64,000 bases of DNA from Chitinophagaceae bacterium (GCA_016720775.1 JADKJX010000013.1:1-64000); one strand, 5' to 3'. Positions 9,390-17,557 are shown, numbered from the stretch's first letter. Numbers and translations: made by a program. Notes: a model not told the origin generated them from the sequence alone.

Positions 9390-9453
9390 CAAGTGATCCT
9401 ATGACCTATTCATTTTAATTTAAGCATTTGGAAAGGGAACACTTGCGCCAGTG
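9390..9453 (-). repeat. Right inverted repeat of the RAYT unit
   Basis: Reads CAAGTGATCCTATGA at its left and ends GGGAACACTTGCGCCAGTG; imperfect reverse complement of 8566-8630. Confidence 0.65.
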
Positions 9454-9506
9454 GGGCGGGGGGAGAGCGTGGGCCCCCCGGGGACAGGGCCGCGGGGGGG
9501 GGGCTG
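9454..9506. other. Extreme G/C-run tract
   Basis: A short block made almost wholly of G and C runs (GGGGCGGGGGGAGAGC, then GGGCCCCCCGGGG, then a run of about ten G). It stands out sharply from its surroundings. It adjoins the right end of the RAYT unit. It may be a real G-quadruplex-prone spacer or a badly read homopolymer zone. Confidence 0.45.
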
Positions 9507-9589
9507 TCATCTGTGTTCTATCAATTCGCTTCGGTCTTTGCTTCGTAGTTGTATACTTGTAATTTCTCGGATTCGCTCGAAATTAATAG

Positions 9590-9640
9590 TATCCGCCCCT
9601 TCGACACTTCGACTTCGCTCAGCGCAAGCAGCTCAGGATG
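9590..9640 (-). repeat. REP-like sequence downstream of ftcD
   Basis: Minus strand: CCTGAGCTGCTTGCGCTGAG followed by CGAAGTCGAAGTGTCGAAGG. This resembles the widespread Bacteroidota intergenic repeat built around CTGAGC...TCGAAGG. It starts directly after the ftcD stop codon and may act as its transcript end. Confidence 0.4.
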
Positions 9641-11293
9641 CTAGATCCCTATCTTCTCATTTACCAGCCCAATTATCTCCGCCTCCAGCGCAACCGCCTT
9701 ACTCTCTATCTCCTTCCCTCTGGCAATGATATCGGTAACAAAAGCCTTATCGTCGTACCCCGTGGCATTAATGCGTACGTTCATGTAAGCGCCAATTACC
9801 GCACTGCGGGCACAAAGGGCGCCCACACCGGCATCGGTAACAGAATTGGGGTTGCCTTCAATAACCATTTGTTTGATCACTTCCATACTGGCGCAGGCAG
9901 TCTCCATTACTTTAAAAGGTATTTCAATGGCATACTTCGTTGCTTCCTGTATGGCCTGGGTACGGGCAGCTTTTTCTTCGGGGGTTGCCTTGGGCAATGC
10001 AAATGCCTGCATGATCTTATTAAAGGCGGCGGTATCGGCATCAACCAGTTTTACCAATTCATTTTTATAGGCCTCTCCTTTCTCGGCCCAGTCGCTGAAT
10101 TCTTTCCAGCGATCGTCCCATCCTTTTTTGTGGCTGCTTAAATTGGCCACCATGGTACCAAGTGAGATACCCAATGCTCCCACGTAAGCACTGATGGAGC
10201 CACCGCCTGGGGCCGGACTTTCACTGGCTGTTTCATTGGCGAAGTCGGTAAGCGTCATACTTACCAGGCGGTTACTTGTTTTGTCGTTGAGCATATATTC
10301 AATGATTCGTTCTTCCGGTTTAAAAGGCCCCAGTTCATCCAGCCCCATACTTTTAATGGCGATCTTGATGAGTTCCTTTTCACTCACGCCCGTGCTGCGT
10401 TGCTGTTTCTGTAAAAAATATTTACCGGCATCGGTCATAGCCTTTAAAGGAATGAGGCCCACCAGTTCACTGCCCGTTACACGAATGCCTCTAGCGGTAG
10501 CTTTGTTGCACACTTCATCAAAAGCAATATGCACGGGGGTAACATTGATATTGGTGAGGTTCATCGATATCTGCGCCACGCCGTATTCTTCAATATACCA
10601 TCCGATAGCTTTCACAGCTTTCAATGTGCCGGGCTGGTTTATTTTTTTTCCATCCACTTCAATCATTCTTCCGGCTTCCCGTACATCAAAGGCAATTGCA
10701 TTTGCACGGCTTGTAGAAGTTGTGTTGAGGTTGATATTATAGGCCACTAAAAAATCTCTTGCACCAATAACAGTCCCACCACGCTTTGTATCAAATTCCG
10801 CCGGGCCAAAATCGGGTTTCCACTGCGGCTCTTTTATCTTTTTAAAGAAGCCTTCGTATTCGCCGGCACGTATCACCGATAAATTGTTTCTTGCTGTATC
10901 TGGTTGTGCGGCTTCGTACAAATAAACGGGAATATTGAGTTCTTCTCCTACCCTTTTGGCAAGCTGCTGTGCAAACTTCGCTGTTTCTTCCATGCTGATA
11001 TTTGCAATGGGTATCAGGGGACAAACATCCGTAGCGCCCATGCGGGGGTGCTCGCCCTTGTGTTTGCTCATATCGATGAGTTCGCCGGCTTTTTTAATGG
11101 CAAGGTAAGCGGCTTCAATAACGGCGGCGGGTTCGCCTACCATGGTTACCACGGTGCGGTTGGTTGCTTTACCCGGATCAACGTTTAATAATCGTACGCC
11201 TTCAACGGATTCAATTTCGTTGGTGATTTGTTTGATGAGGTTGAGATCATTTCCTTCGGAGAAGTTAGGGACACATTCTATTAGCTGCTGCAT
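9641..11293 (-). CDS. ftcD: Bifunctional glutamate formiminotransferase / formiminotetrahydrofolate cyclodeaminase
   Basis: 550 residues, matching the two-domain enzyme. Residues 1-300 are the formiminotransferase (IECVPNFSEG at the N-terminus, then KGEHPRMGATDVCPLIP, whose His is the catalytic candidate, and later a VTGSELVGLIP segment). Residues 340-545 are the helical cyclodeaminase (FANETASESPAPGGGSISAY is its hallmark). It moves the formimino group of N-formiminoglutamate to tetrahydrofolate, then releases ammonia to give 5,10-methenyl-THF: the last step of histidine breakdown. hutI lies 2 kb away on the same strand, so both belong to one pathway though a plus-strand gene separates them. 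hutH and hutU are not in the window. Confidence 0.93.
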   Translation of the reverse strand: MQQLIECVPNFSEGNDLNLIKQITNEIESVEGVRLLNVDPGKATNRTVVTMVGEPAAVIEAAYLAIKKAGELIDMSKHKGEHPRMGATDVCPLIPIANISMEETAKFAQQLAKRVGEELNIPVYLYEAAQPDTARNNLSVIRAGEYEGFFKKIKEPQWKPDFGPAEFDTKRGGTVIGARDFLVAYNINLNTTSTSRANAIAFDVREAGRMIEVDGKKINQPGTLKAVKAIGWYIEEYGVAQISMNLTNINVTPVHIAFDEVCNKATARGIRVTGSELVGLIPLKAMTDAGKYFLQKQQRSTGVSEKELIKIAIKSMGLDELGPFKPEERIIEYMLNDKTSNRLVSMTLTDFANETASESPAPGGGSISAYVGALGISLGTMVANLSSHKKGWDDRWKEFSDWAEKGEAYKNELVKLVDADTAAFNKIMQAFALPKATPEEKAARTQAIQEATKYAIEIPFKVMETACASMEVIKQMVIEGNPNSVTDAGVGALCARSAVIGAYMNVRINATGYDDKAFVTDIIARGKEIESKAVALEAEIIGLVNEKIGI

Positions 11294-11359
11294 TAAATTG
11301 ATTTTTGTTTAGGGCTAAAGCCCATTTTAATAATTTTTATTTTTTATCCCTGGCCTGAA

Positions 11360-11472
11360 GGCCAGGGCAAGTCATAAAGGCCAGGGCAAGTCATAAAGGC
11401 CAGGACAAGCATAAAGATCAAGACAAGGCATTAAGGCCATGGCAATTCATATAGGCCAGGGCAATCAATATG
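11360..11472 (+). repeat. Left 19-bp tandem array, six units
   Basis: Consensus GGCCAGGGCAAGTCATAAA. Units start at 11360, 11379, 11398 (18 bases), 11416, 11435 and 11454, the first two identical and the others drifting. Its reverse complement matches the right array at 12 of 19 consensus positions. Confidence 0.75.
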
Positions 11473-11487
11473 ATTCAGGCATTATTG

Positions 11488-11697
11488 CATTGCCCGGTTC
11501 TTCTTGCATTGCCAAATCCTTCTTCCATTCCCAAATCCTTCTTGCATTGCCAAATCCTTCTTCCATTGCCAAATCTTTCTTTGAATTGCCCAATTCTTCT
11601 TGAATTGCCAAATCCTTCTTGCATTGCCAAATCCTTCTTCCATTCCCAAATCCTTCTTGAATTGCCAAATTCTTCTTGAATTGCCCGGCCCTTTAGG
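11488..11697 (+). repeat. Right 19-bp tandem array, ten units plus end unit
   Basis: Consensus CATTGCCAAATCCTTCTTG, first base C or A and last base G or C alternating. Units start at 11488, 11507, 11526, 11545, 11564 (20 bases), 11584, 11603, 11622, 11641, 11660, and the last runs into GCCCGGCCCTTTAGG. Inverted relative to the left array, so a transcript could fold into one long imperfect hairpin. Confidence 0.75.
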
Positions 11698-11948
11698 GCC
11701 GGGTAATTGATCAGGTATTCTTTCCGGGCTTTAGCCCATGCCTTCCGGTTTTATTTCTTTACTGCAACTGGGTTATTAAAGCGAAGGTAATTATTGATTA
11801 ACAAATGCTGACCCTATTAATCCATTAAATCCATCCATCCCGATAGCTACCGGGCCGTTCAGACAAACGATTATCATACCCCGCATGATAAAAATTACCC
11901 GGAACTTTATCAATAAACCGCATTTTTGCAGCAGCTAAAACAGAAATA

Positions 11949-13248
11949 ATGATCCATCCTTACAATTACGTTACCCCACAGGAAGCTTTATCCATCATTG
12001 AAAGCAATACCCGTGTTTTCATTCATGGCAGCGTATGCACACCCCTCTACATGCTGCACGAACTGGCGAAGGAAAAGCACCGGTTACGGAATGTGGAGCT
12101 GGTTTCCATCACGCTTAAAGGAGATATTGAAGTGGATAAGCCGGAGTACGTAGACAGTTTTCACATCAACTCGCTCTTTGTATCTGGGCCGATACGCAAT
12201 GCTGTTGCCGAAGGCCGGGCCGATTTTATTCCTGTTTTTCTGAGCGATATCCCTTACCTCTTTAAAAGCAAAACGCTGGAACTGGATACCGCTATTGTCC
12301 AGGTATCACCGCCCGACAGGCATGGGTACTGTTCCCTGGGTGTATCGGTTGATATTGCCCGGGCTGCGGTTGACAATGCAAAGCAAACCATCGCTCTCGT
12401 TAATCCATCCATGCCCCGTACGCACGGTGACGGCATGATCCATACAGACAGGTTTACCAAAATGGTTTTTCATGACTCTCCTTTGCCGGAAGAAATTTAC
12501 AGCAGCAAAGTGGGTAAGAACGAAATGCTGATCGGTAAACATATTGCCGACATGATCGAAGACGGCAGTACGCTGCAGATGGGCATTGGTACCATACCTG
12601 ATGCGGTGCTTTCTTTTTTAGATGATCATAAAAACCTGGGCGTGCATACCGAAATGCTCAGCGACGGCATCATTGACCTGGTAGAAAAAGATGTGATCAA
12701 TAACAAGTGCAAGGCCAAACACCCGGGCAAGACCATTACCTCCTTTGCCATCGGCAGCCGCAAACTGTATGATTATGTAAATGATAATTCTTCTTTCAAT
12801 TTCCTGGATATTGAATACGTGAACAATCCGCACGTGATAAGGCAAAACCAGAAAGTGATCGCCATCAACAGCGCCATTGAGGTGGACCTTACCGGCCAGG
12901 TTTGTGCCGACAGCATCGGCGAACTGCAGTACAGCGGCATCGGCGGGCAACTGGATTTCATGCGTGGCGCTGCATTGAGTGTGGGCGGTAAACCCATCAT
13001 TGCATTGAACAGCCGCACTGCCAAAGGCATTCCACGTATCGTTCCCGCATTTAAAAGAAGGCGCCGGTGTGGTGGTTACCACGAGAGGACACGTACATTA
13101 TGTGGTTACGGAATATGGCGTGGCTTTTTTGTTTGGAAAGAATTTAAGGCAGCGGGCAAAACTGTTAATTGATATTGCTCATCCCGATGACCGGGAGATG
13201 CTGATGAAGTATTGTTTTGAAAGGTTTAAAGTGTTTATTAAAGATTAA
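11949..13248 (+). CDS. Acetyl-CoA hydrolase/transferase family CoA-transferase (one frameshift near 13052)
   Basis: About 432 residues. Family signs: VSPPDRHGYCSLGVSVD, then GSTLQMGIGTIPDAV, then VHTEMLSDG, whose Glu is the expected CoA-thioester-forming residue, and GIGGQLDFMRGAALS near residue 340. Such enzymes move CoA between short acids (acetate, succinate, 4-hydroxybutyrate); the exact substrate cannot be read here. The frame breaks at TTTAAAAGAAGG (one A too many); after it the next frame gives EGAGVVVTTRGHVHYVVTEY, the conserved C-terminal motif, and stops at 13246-13248. It is transcribed toward hutI and away from ftcD, so it is not part of an operon with them. Confidence 0.85.
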
Positions 13249-13251
13249 ATA

Positions 13252-13306
13252 ACCGCGGAGGCGCTAAGACGCAGAGAAAAACTTAGCGGCTTTGCGTTTT
13301 AGCGGT
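13252..13306. terminator. Nested hairpin between convergent genes
   Basis: ACCGC (13252) pairs with GCGGT (13302-13306) and inside them CGCTAAG (13262) pairs with CTTAGCG (13282-13288). It lies between the convergent ends of the CoA-transferase and hutI and may end both transcripts. The words are like the 'CGCTAAGACGCAGAG' type of dispersed intergenic repeat of Bacteroidota. Confidence 0.4.
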
Positions 13307-14547
13307 CAAATAAATTCTCCACTGATCATCACTTTATCGATCAGGTTATTTCCAAACGAATAAGGCAGGTATGCAAGCGACGGAATTGGCTTTGTAAAAA
13401 TGAGATTCGCTTTTTTGCCGATGGTAATACTTCCCAATTCCTTTTCCAGTTCCATAGCATAAGCACCGTTGATGGTTGCTGCATTAATGGCTTCTTCCGG
13501 TAACATTTTCATTTGAATACAGCTTAATGCAATTACAAAATTCATATTGCCTGATGGCGAAGAGCCGGGATTATAATCAGTAGCCAGGGCAATGGCGCAG
13601 TTATTATCAATTAAGGTCCTGGCAGGCTGATAATTCATGCGTAAAAAAAATGCGGCTGTTGGTAATAGCGTTCCGATGGTATTTGAACTGCTTAGTAATT
13701 TAACATCCCCATCCGTCATAGTCTCCAGGTGATCAACGGATACCGCATTCAATTTAATAGCCGACTCAATACCGCCGATGCTGTTCAACTGGTTAACATG
13801 AAGTTTTGGCTTTAACCCGTAACTCATTCCTGCCTGGCAGATGGTTTCCATTTCGGGCGGGGAAAAGAAACCGGTTTCGCAGAACACATCAATATAATCG
13901 GCGAGTTTCTCTTTGGCGATCACCGGCAGCATTTCATTGATGATGCTGTTGATATACCCCTGGTGATCTTCTTTGTATGCAACGGGATAAGTATGCGCTC
14001 CTAAAAAAGTTGATTTGATAGAAAGAGATGATTTCTCTTTTAATTTCTTAATTACCCGCAGCATTTTCAACTCTCCTTCCACCGAGAGTCCATAACCACT
14101 TTTTATTTCGACAGCGCCGGTGCCGAGTTTGCTTATTTCTTCCAATCGCTGCCATGCACTGTTAAAGAGTTCGGCTTCGCTCGCTGCATTCAATTTAGCT
14201 GCAGAATTTAAGATACCGCCACCTTTGGCAGCGATCTCGGCATAACTCATCCCCTTTATCTTATCGATGAATTCTTCTTCTCTTGTCTTTGCAAAAACGA
14301 GGTGGGTATGGCTGTCGCACCAGGTGGGCAAAACCAATTGCCCGTCGGCATCAATAATAACTTTCGGCAACTGCGGCACTTTTAATTCCAGTTCGTACAT
14401 AGCGCCGTATTCGGCAATGATGCCGTCTTCGATCAGGATAAATGCATCATCGATCACCGGCAAGTCAGCCAAAGCTTTACCACGGAGCAACTGGTTTTGT
14501 TCTCTTGTGTTTATTAACTGCCGTATATTGGTTATTAATGTTGTCAT
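13306..14547 (-). CDS. hutI: Imidazolonepropionase
   Basis: 413 residues, normal length. An amidohydrolase-fold enzyme that opens the ring of 4-imidazolone-5-propanoate to N-formiminoglutamate, the third step of histidine breakdown. The metal-binding HxH lies in CDSHTHLVFAKTREEEF at residues 77-93. Further marks are GGGILNSA, VEIKSGYGLSVEGELKMLRV and DIDVFCE-like YIDVFCETGFFS, then LHVNQL (metal His), VSVDHLE and LATDYNPGSSPS near the C-terminus, all expected. Product feeds FtcD. The gene starts just downstream (in minus direction) of a REP cluster at 14558-14672, which occupies the place where its promoter would be. Confidence 0.95.
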   Translation of the reverse strand: MTTLITNIRQLINTREQNQLLRGKALADLPVIDDAFILIEDGIIAEYGAMYELELKVPQLPKVIIDADGQLVLPTWCDSHTHLVFAKTREEEFIDKIKGMSYAEIAAKGGGILNSAAKLNAASEAELFNSAWQRLEEISKLGTGAVEIKSGYGLSVEGELKMLRVIKKLKEKSSLSIKSTFLGAHTYPVAYKEDHQGYINSIINEMLPVIAKEKLADYIDVFCETGFFSPPEMETICQAGMSYGLKPKLHVNQLNSIGGIESAIKLNAVSVDHLETMTDGDVKLLSSSNTIGTLLPTAAFFLRMNYQPARTLIDNNCAIALATDYNPGSSPSGNMNFVIALSCIQMKMLPEEAINAATINGAYAMELEKELGSITIGKKANLIFTKPIPSLAYLPYSFGNNLIDKVMISGEFI

Positions 14548-14557
14548 TTTATTTATT

Positions 14558-14672
14558 GGTCAGACGAGGGCGTCAGACCAGGTATTCGTTCGTTTTGTCA
14601 TTTACTTGTTTGTGGTCAGACGAGGACGTCAGACCAGGTTATTGTTTAATGGTCAGACGGGGGCGTCAGACC
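14558..14672. repeat. Cluster of three 22-bp REP-like palindromes
   Basis: GGTCAGACG-AGGG-CGTCAGACC type units at 14558-14579, 14614-14635 and 14651-14672 (middle AGGG, AGGA, GGGG). Each folds into a 9-bp stem with a central A-A mismatch and a four-base loop. They fill the gap between the small secreted-protein gene and hutI, both on the minus strand, so they lie after one transcript and before the next. Confidence 0.75.
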
Positions 14673-14681
14673 AGATTGTTA

Positions 14682-15194
14682 CTATTTGGTTTTCGTCAGC
14701 GTTACTCTTTTCCGGATGAAATATGCATCCGACATATCCATGTACCGGATCCCCTTTGTATAATTTAAAATTCCGGGGCCAAAGTTTATTATTTCCTGGA
14801 AATCAGCCGAACGGAAATTCTCCACGCCTAAACGTTCTGCAATGATCGTTACCCGTATGCCCCTGCGCCGGGTATCAACAATGTCGAACTGGGCGCTGTC
14901 AAAGCTCAGCCGGTTGCCATCTTCGTAAATGCGGAAGGAATTCTTTTCAACCAGTTGTTTCCCGCCCGGATCGGTAAAGATGAAATTAAAAACAAGCGAA
15001 TCTTTCATATCCACTATTTCAAGTCTGGCTGTAAAGGTAACCTGCGACTTCTCATTGCTGTAACCCGTATACACCATGGTACCTGTCCAGTTACCAACCA
15101 GGTCTTTCATTTCTTTTTCTGTAAGACCAACACCCCGTTGCGCCATTACACAAACTGAAAAAGAAAAAAACAATATACTGAACAGTATCTTCAT
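14682..15194 (-). CDS. Uncharacterised exported protein
   Basis: 170 residues. The start MKILFSILFFSFSVCVMAQ gives a clear signal peptide ending at Ala-Gln; upstream in-frame residues overlap the preceding gene and are rejected. The mature part has an LVGNWTGTMVYTGY segment near its N-terminus, a common opening of Bacteroidota lipocalin-like or 'GNWTG' beta-barrel proteins, then alternating strands (LVFNFIFTDPGG, then GNRLSFDSAQFDI). I do not recognise a named family. Its start is one or two bases from the stop of the GH92 gene, so the two are almost surely co-transcribed and translationally coupled; a periplasmic helper role is only a guess. Confidence 0.75.
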   Translation of the reverse strand: MKILFSILFFSFSVCVMAQRGVGLTEKEMKDLVGNWTGTMVYTGYSNEKSQVTFTARLEIVDMKDSLVFNFIFTDPGGKQLVEKNSFRIYEDGNRLSFDSAQFDIVDTRRRGIRVTIIAERLGVENFRSADFQEIINFGPGILNYTKGIRYMDMSDAYFIRKRVTLTKTK

Positions 15195-15195
15195 T

Positions 15196-17475
15196 TTATT
15201 TTTTTTCCAGTGAAAACGAATAAGGCACATCTGCTGCCGATACACCCCATGTTTTACCGGGAACGCTGCCCATATTTATTTTTAAACTTCCACCTTTAAA
15301 AATATCAAAATGCCCGAGCCAGTTCTTTGCATACGCAACCCCGTCTTTTGTTACCGACTGCACGTATTTATTAACGGCACTGTTCTGCGGCGCTTCTATG
15401 ATAAATTTCTTTCCGTTCTCCAGGTTCAAAGTTAGTCTTTTAAACAGCGGCGCTCCCAGTACGTATTGGCTGCTTGTGGGGCATACCGGGTAAAAGCCCA
15501 TGGCTGAAAAAATATACCATGCACTGGTTTGTCCATTGTCTTCATCGCCGCAGTAACCATCAGGCGTTGCTTTGTATAAACGGTTCATGGCCTCCCGGGC
15601 CCAGTATTGTGTTTTCCAGGGCTGGCCTGCATAATTGTATAAGTAGATCATGTGTTGTATGGGCTGGTTACCATGCGCATATTGTCCCATACCGGCGATC
15701 TGCATTTCCCGTATCTCGTGAATCGTCTCACCATAATACGTATCATCAAATGACGGCGGCATGGTAAAAACAGAATCCAGCATTTTGCAGAACATCGCTT
15801 TGCCTCCCATCAGGTCTATCAATCCCTGCACATCATGAAAAACGCTCCAGCTGTAATGCCAGCTGTTTCCTTCGGTAAATGCATCGCCCCATTTAAACGG
15901 GTTGAAAGGTGACTGAAAAGTGCCGTTCTCATTTTTGCCACGCATGAGTTTTGTTTGGGGATCAAAGAGGTTTTTATAATTCATGCAACGCTTTGCATAC
16001 AGATCGATCTCTGCTTTTGGTTTATTCAATGCCTTGGCAAGTTGGTAAATACTGAAATCATCATACGCATATTCCAGGGTACGGGCTGCATTTTCATTGA
16101 TCTTAACATCGTAGGGAACATAACCCAGCCTGTTGTAATATTCCACTCCTTTACGGCCCACTGCTTCCACCGGGCCTTCATTGTTGGCGCCGTGTACCAA
16201 TGCCTGGTAAAGTGTTTCAATATCGTATCCCCGCAATCCTTTTAAGTACGCTTCGCTGGCCACTGATGCAGAATTGTTGCCGATCATTATATTGGCATAA
16301 CCCGGGCTGCTCCATTCCGGCAACCAGCCGCCTTCTTTGTAATCGTTGATGAGGCCTTCCTGCATTTCTTTGTTGATGGAAGGATACAACAGGTTGAGTA
16401 AAGGATACAATGCACGGAATGTGTCCCAGAAACCGGTGCCACCATACATGTAACCCGGTAATATCTTTCCATTGTACGGACTGTAATGCACCGGCTTATT
16501 ATCTGCATCCAGTTCGTATAATTTATTCGGGAACATGACAGTGCGGTACAAGCAAGAGTAGAATGTTCGCATTTGTGCGTCGGTACCGCCTTCAATCTGC
16601 ACGGCGTTCAATACTCTCTCCCATTTATTTTTTGTGGCGGCTTTTTGTTTTTCAAAGTTTTTACCACCCAGTTCTTTCATATTCAGTTCGGCCTGTTCAA
16701 AGCTGATGAAGGAAGAAGCCACCCATGCATGCACCACTTCTCCTTTTTCGGTTTTAAATCCTGCCAGGGCAAGCGCATGGCTGTTCGTTATTTCAAGTGA
16801 ATCGATGGGCACAGACTGTTCGCTTATTGTTTTTGTAAAACTGAATGCTTTGTCAAAATAGATGACAAAATAATTTTTAAAGTTGATGAGTTTGCCCCGG
16901 CGGTAGCGGGTACTGTAGCCGATGATCTTATTTTCTTCGGGAATGATCCTGATATAAGATCCTTTGTCGAATGCATCGATCACAAAAGATGAGCTGTCGG
17001 ACCTGGGAAAAGTAAACCGGAAACAGGCAGCCCGTTCGGTGGCGGTTAATTCAGTGGTGACATCCGCATCGGCTAAATAAACTTTATAATAATAAGGCGT
17101 TGCTTCTTCAGCCTTGTGTGAGAACCAGCTTGCCCGGTCGGCTTCCTTCCATTTCAATCCTCTTGTATTGGGCATGATGGAGAACTGCCCGTAGTCATTC
17201 ATCCAGGGCGAAGGCTGGTGTGTTTGTTTGAAGCCGATGATCTTTTCTGCCGGGTAAGTGTATTGCCATCCGTCGCCGTTCTTGCCCGTTTGTGGCGTCC
17301 AGTAATTCATGCCCCAGGGCGTACCGATGGCAGGATAGGTATTGCCATTGGAAAGATCGGGCTTGGAGTCGGTACCCATTAAGGTATTCACCAGGTCGGC
17401 CTTTGAGATATTTTGAGCCTGCAGGATAAAAAGATTAAAACTAAAAAGAAGTATTAAGTTGATTTTTTTCTTCAC
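15196..17475 (-). CDS. GH92 family alpha-mannosidase
   Basis: 759 residues with signal peptide (MKKKINLILLFSFNLFILQA). GH92 hallmarks: VNTLMGTDS...NGNTYPAIGTPWGM at residues 28-56, the middle GGTGFWDTFRALYPLL segment, EGNSWHYSW around residue 545, and near the end GNQPIQHMIYLYNYAGQPWK, then GYCGDEDNGQTSAWYIFSAM, with the Asp/Glu-rich loop that binds the catalytic calcium in this family. GH92 enzymes are calcium-dependent exo-mannosidases that trim alpha-linked mannose from N-glycans. Exported to the periplasm or surface. No SusC/SusD pair is next to it, so it is not in a full polysaccharide-utilisation locus here. It is followed directly by the 170-residue exported protein gene. Confidence 0.93.
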   Translation of the reverse strand: MKKKINLILLFSFNLFILQAQNISKADLVNTLMGTDSKPDLSNGNTYPAIGTPWGMNYWTPQTGKNGDGWQYTYPAEKIIGFKQTHQPSPWMNDYGQFSIMPNTRGLKWKEADRASWFSHKAEEATPYYYKVYLADADVTTELTATERAACFRFTFPRSDSSSFVIDAFDKGSYIRIIPEENKIIGYSTRYRRGKLINFKNYFVIYFDKAFSFTKTISEQSVPIDSLEITNSHALALAGFKTEKGEVVHAWVASSFISFEQAELNMKELGGKNFEKQKAATKNKWERVLNAVQIEGGTDAQMRTFYSCLYRTVMFPNKLYELDADNKPVHYSPYNGKILPGYMYGGTGFWDTFRALYPLLNLLYPSINKEMQEGLINDYKEGGWLPEWSSPGYANIMIGNNSASVASEAYLKGLRGYDIETLYQALVHGANNEGPVEAVGRKGVEYYNRLGYVPYDVKINENAARTLEYAYDDFSIYQLAKALNKPKAEIDLYAKRCMNYKNLFDPQTKLMRGKNENGTFQSPFNPFKWGDAFTEGNSWHYSWSVFHDVQGLIDLMGGKAMFCKMLDSVFTMPPSFDDTYYGETIHEIREMQIAGMGQYAHGNQPIQHMIYLYNYAGQPWKTQYWAREAMNRLYKATPDGYCGDEDNGQTSAWYIFSAMGFYPVCPTSSQYVLGAPLFKRLTLNLENGKKFIIEAPQNSAVNKYVQSVTKDGVAYAKNWLGHFDIFKGGSLKINMGSVPGKTWGVSAADVPYSFSLEKK

Positions 17476-17515
17476 TTGCCATTTTTGTTTTGCTGATCCG
17501 TTAATCTGTTAATCC

Positions 17516-17555
17516 GTTAACTCGTTAATCCGTTTAAACCGATTAGCGAGTTAAC
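17516..17555. repeat. 40-bp near-perfect palindrome
   Basis: Runs from GTTAACTCGTTAATCC through the centre GTTTAAAC to GATTAGCGAGTTAAC. Only two mirror pairs mismatch. It lies between the stop of the MurC-like gene and the start of the GH92 gene, and is followed by three further copies of GTTAATC[CT] toward 17490. Could be a transcript end, a binding site or a mobile-repeat remnant. Confidence 0.65.
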
Positions 17556-17557
17556 AT

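Larger units (their letters stand above)
8566..9453 (-). mobile_element. RAYT (REP-associated tyrosine transposase) unit bounded by 65-bp inverted repeats
   Basis: A Y1-type transposase gene sits between two imperfect inverted repeats: 8566-8630 on the left and 9390-9453 on the right. Reverse-complementing the right copy gives the same order of blocks: CACTGGCGCAAGTGTTCCC, then TTT, AATGC, a TT.A stretch, GAAT and finally TCATAGGATCACTTG. The outer ends carry the near palindrome CACTGGCGCAAGTG, the kind of foldable end that this transposase class recognises. C-rich bases beyond the left end and G-rich bases beyond the right may extend the repeat. Confidence 0.6.
11294..11948. other. Repeat-filled divergent intergenic region
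   Basis: 655 bases between ftcD (minus) and the CoA-transferase (plus). Apart from promoter-sized flanks it is filled by two 19-bp repeat arrays in opposite orientation, bounded by GGGCTAAAGCCC (11312) and GGGCTTTAGCCC (11726). ORFs through it (about 11465-11679) are only by-products of the repeat. The last 200 bases before 11949 hold no clear feature. Confidence 0.6.

Noticed and set aside
9450..9510. Start of a prophage or integron boundary
   Set aside because: No integrase, att core or phage gene on either side; only composition is odd.
10194..10742. 182-residue plus-strand ORF
   Set aside because: Antisense to ftcD, which is strongly conserved.
11465..11679. ORFs of 67 and 69 residues, both strands
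   Set aside because: Made of 19-bp repeats, whose length is not a multiple of three; repeating peptide words come from the DNA array, not selection on protein.
11360..11697. CRISPR array
   Set aside because: Units are head-to-tail with no unique spacers and no cas genes nearby.
14558..14672. CRISPR or integrase attachment sites
   Set aside because: Only three short palindromes with unequal spacing, in an intergenic gap; REP type fits better.
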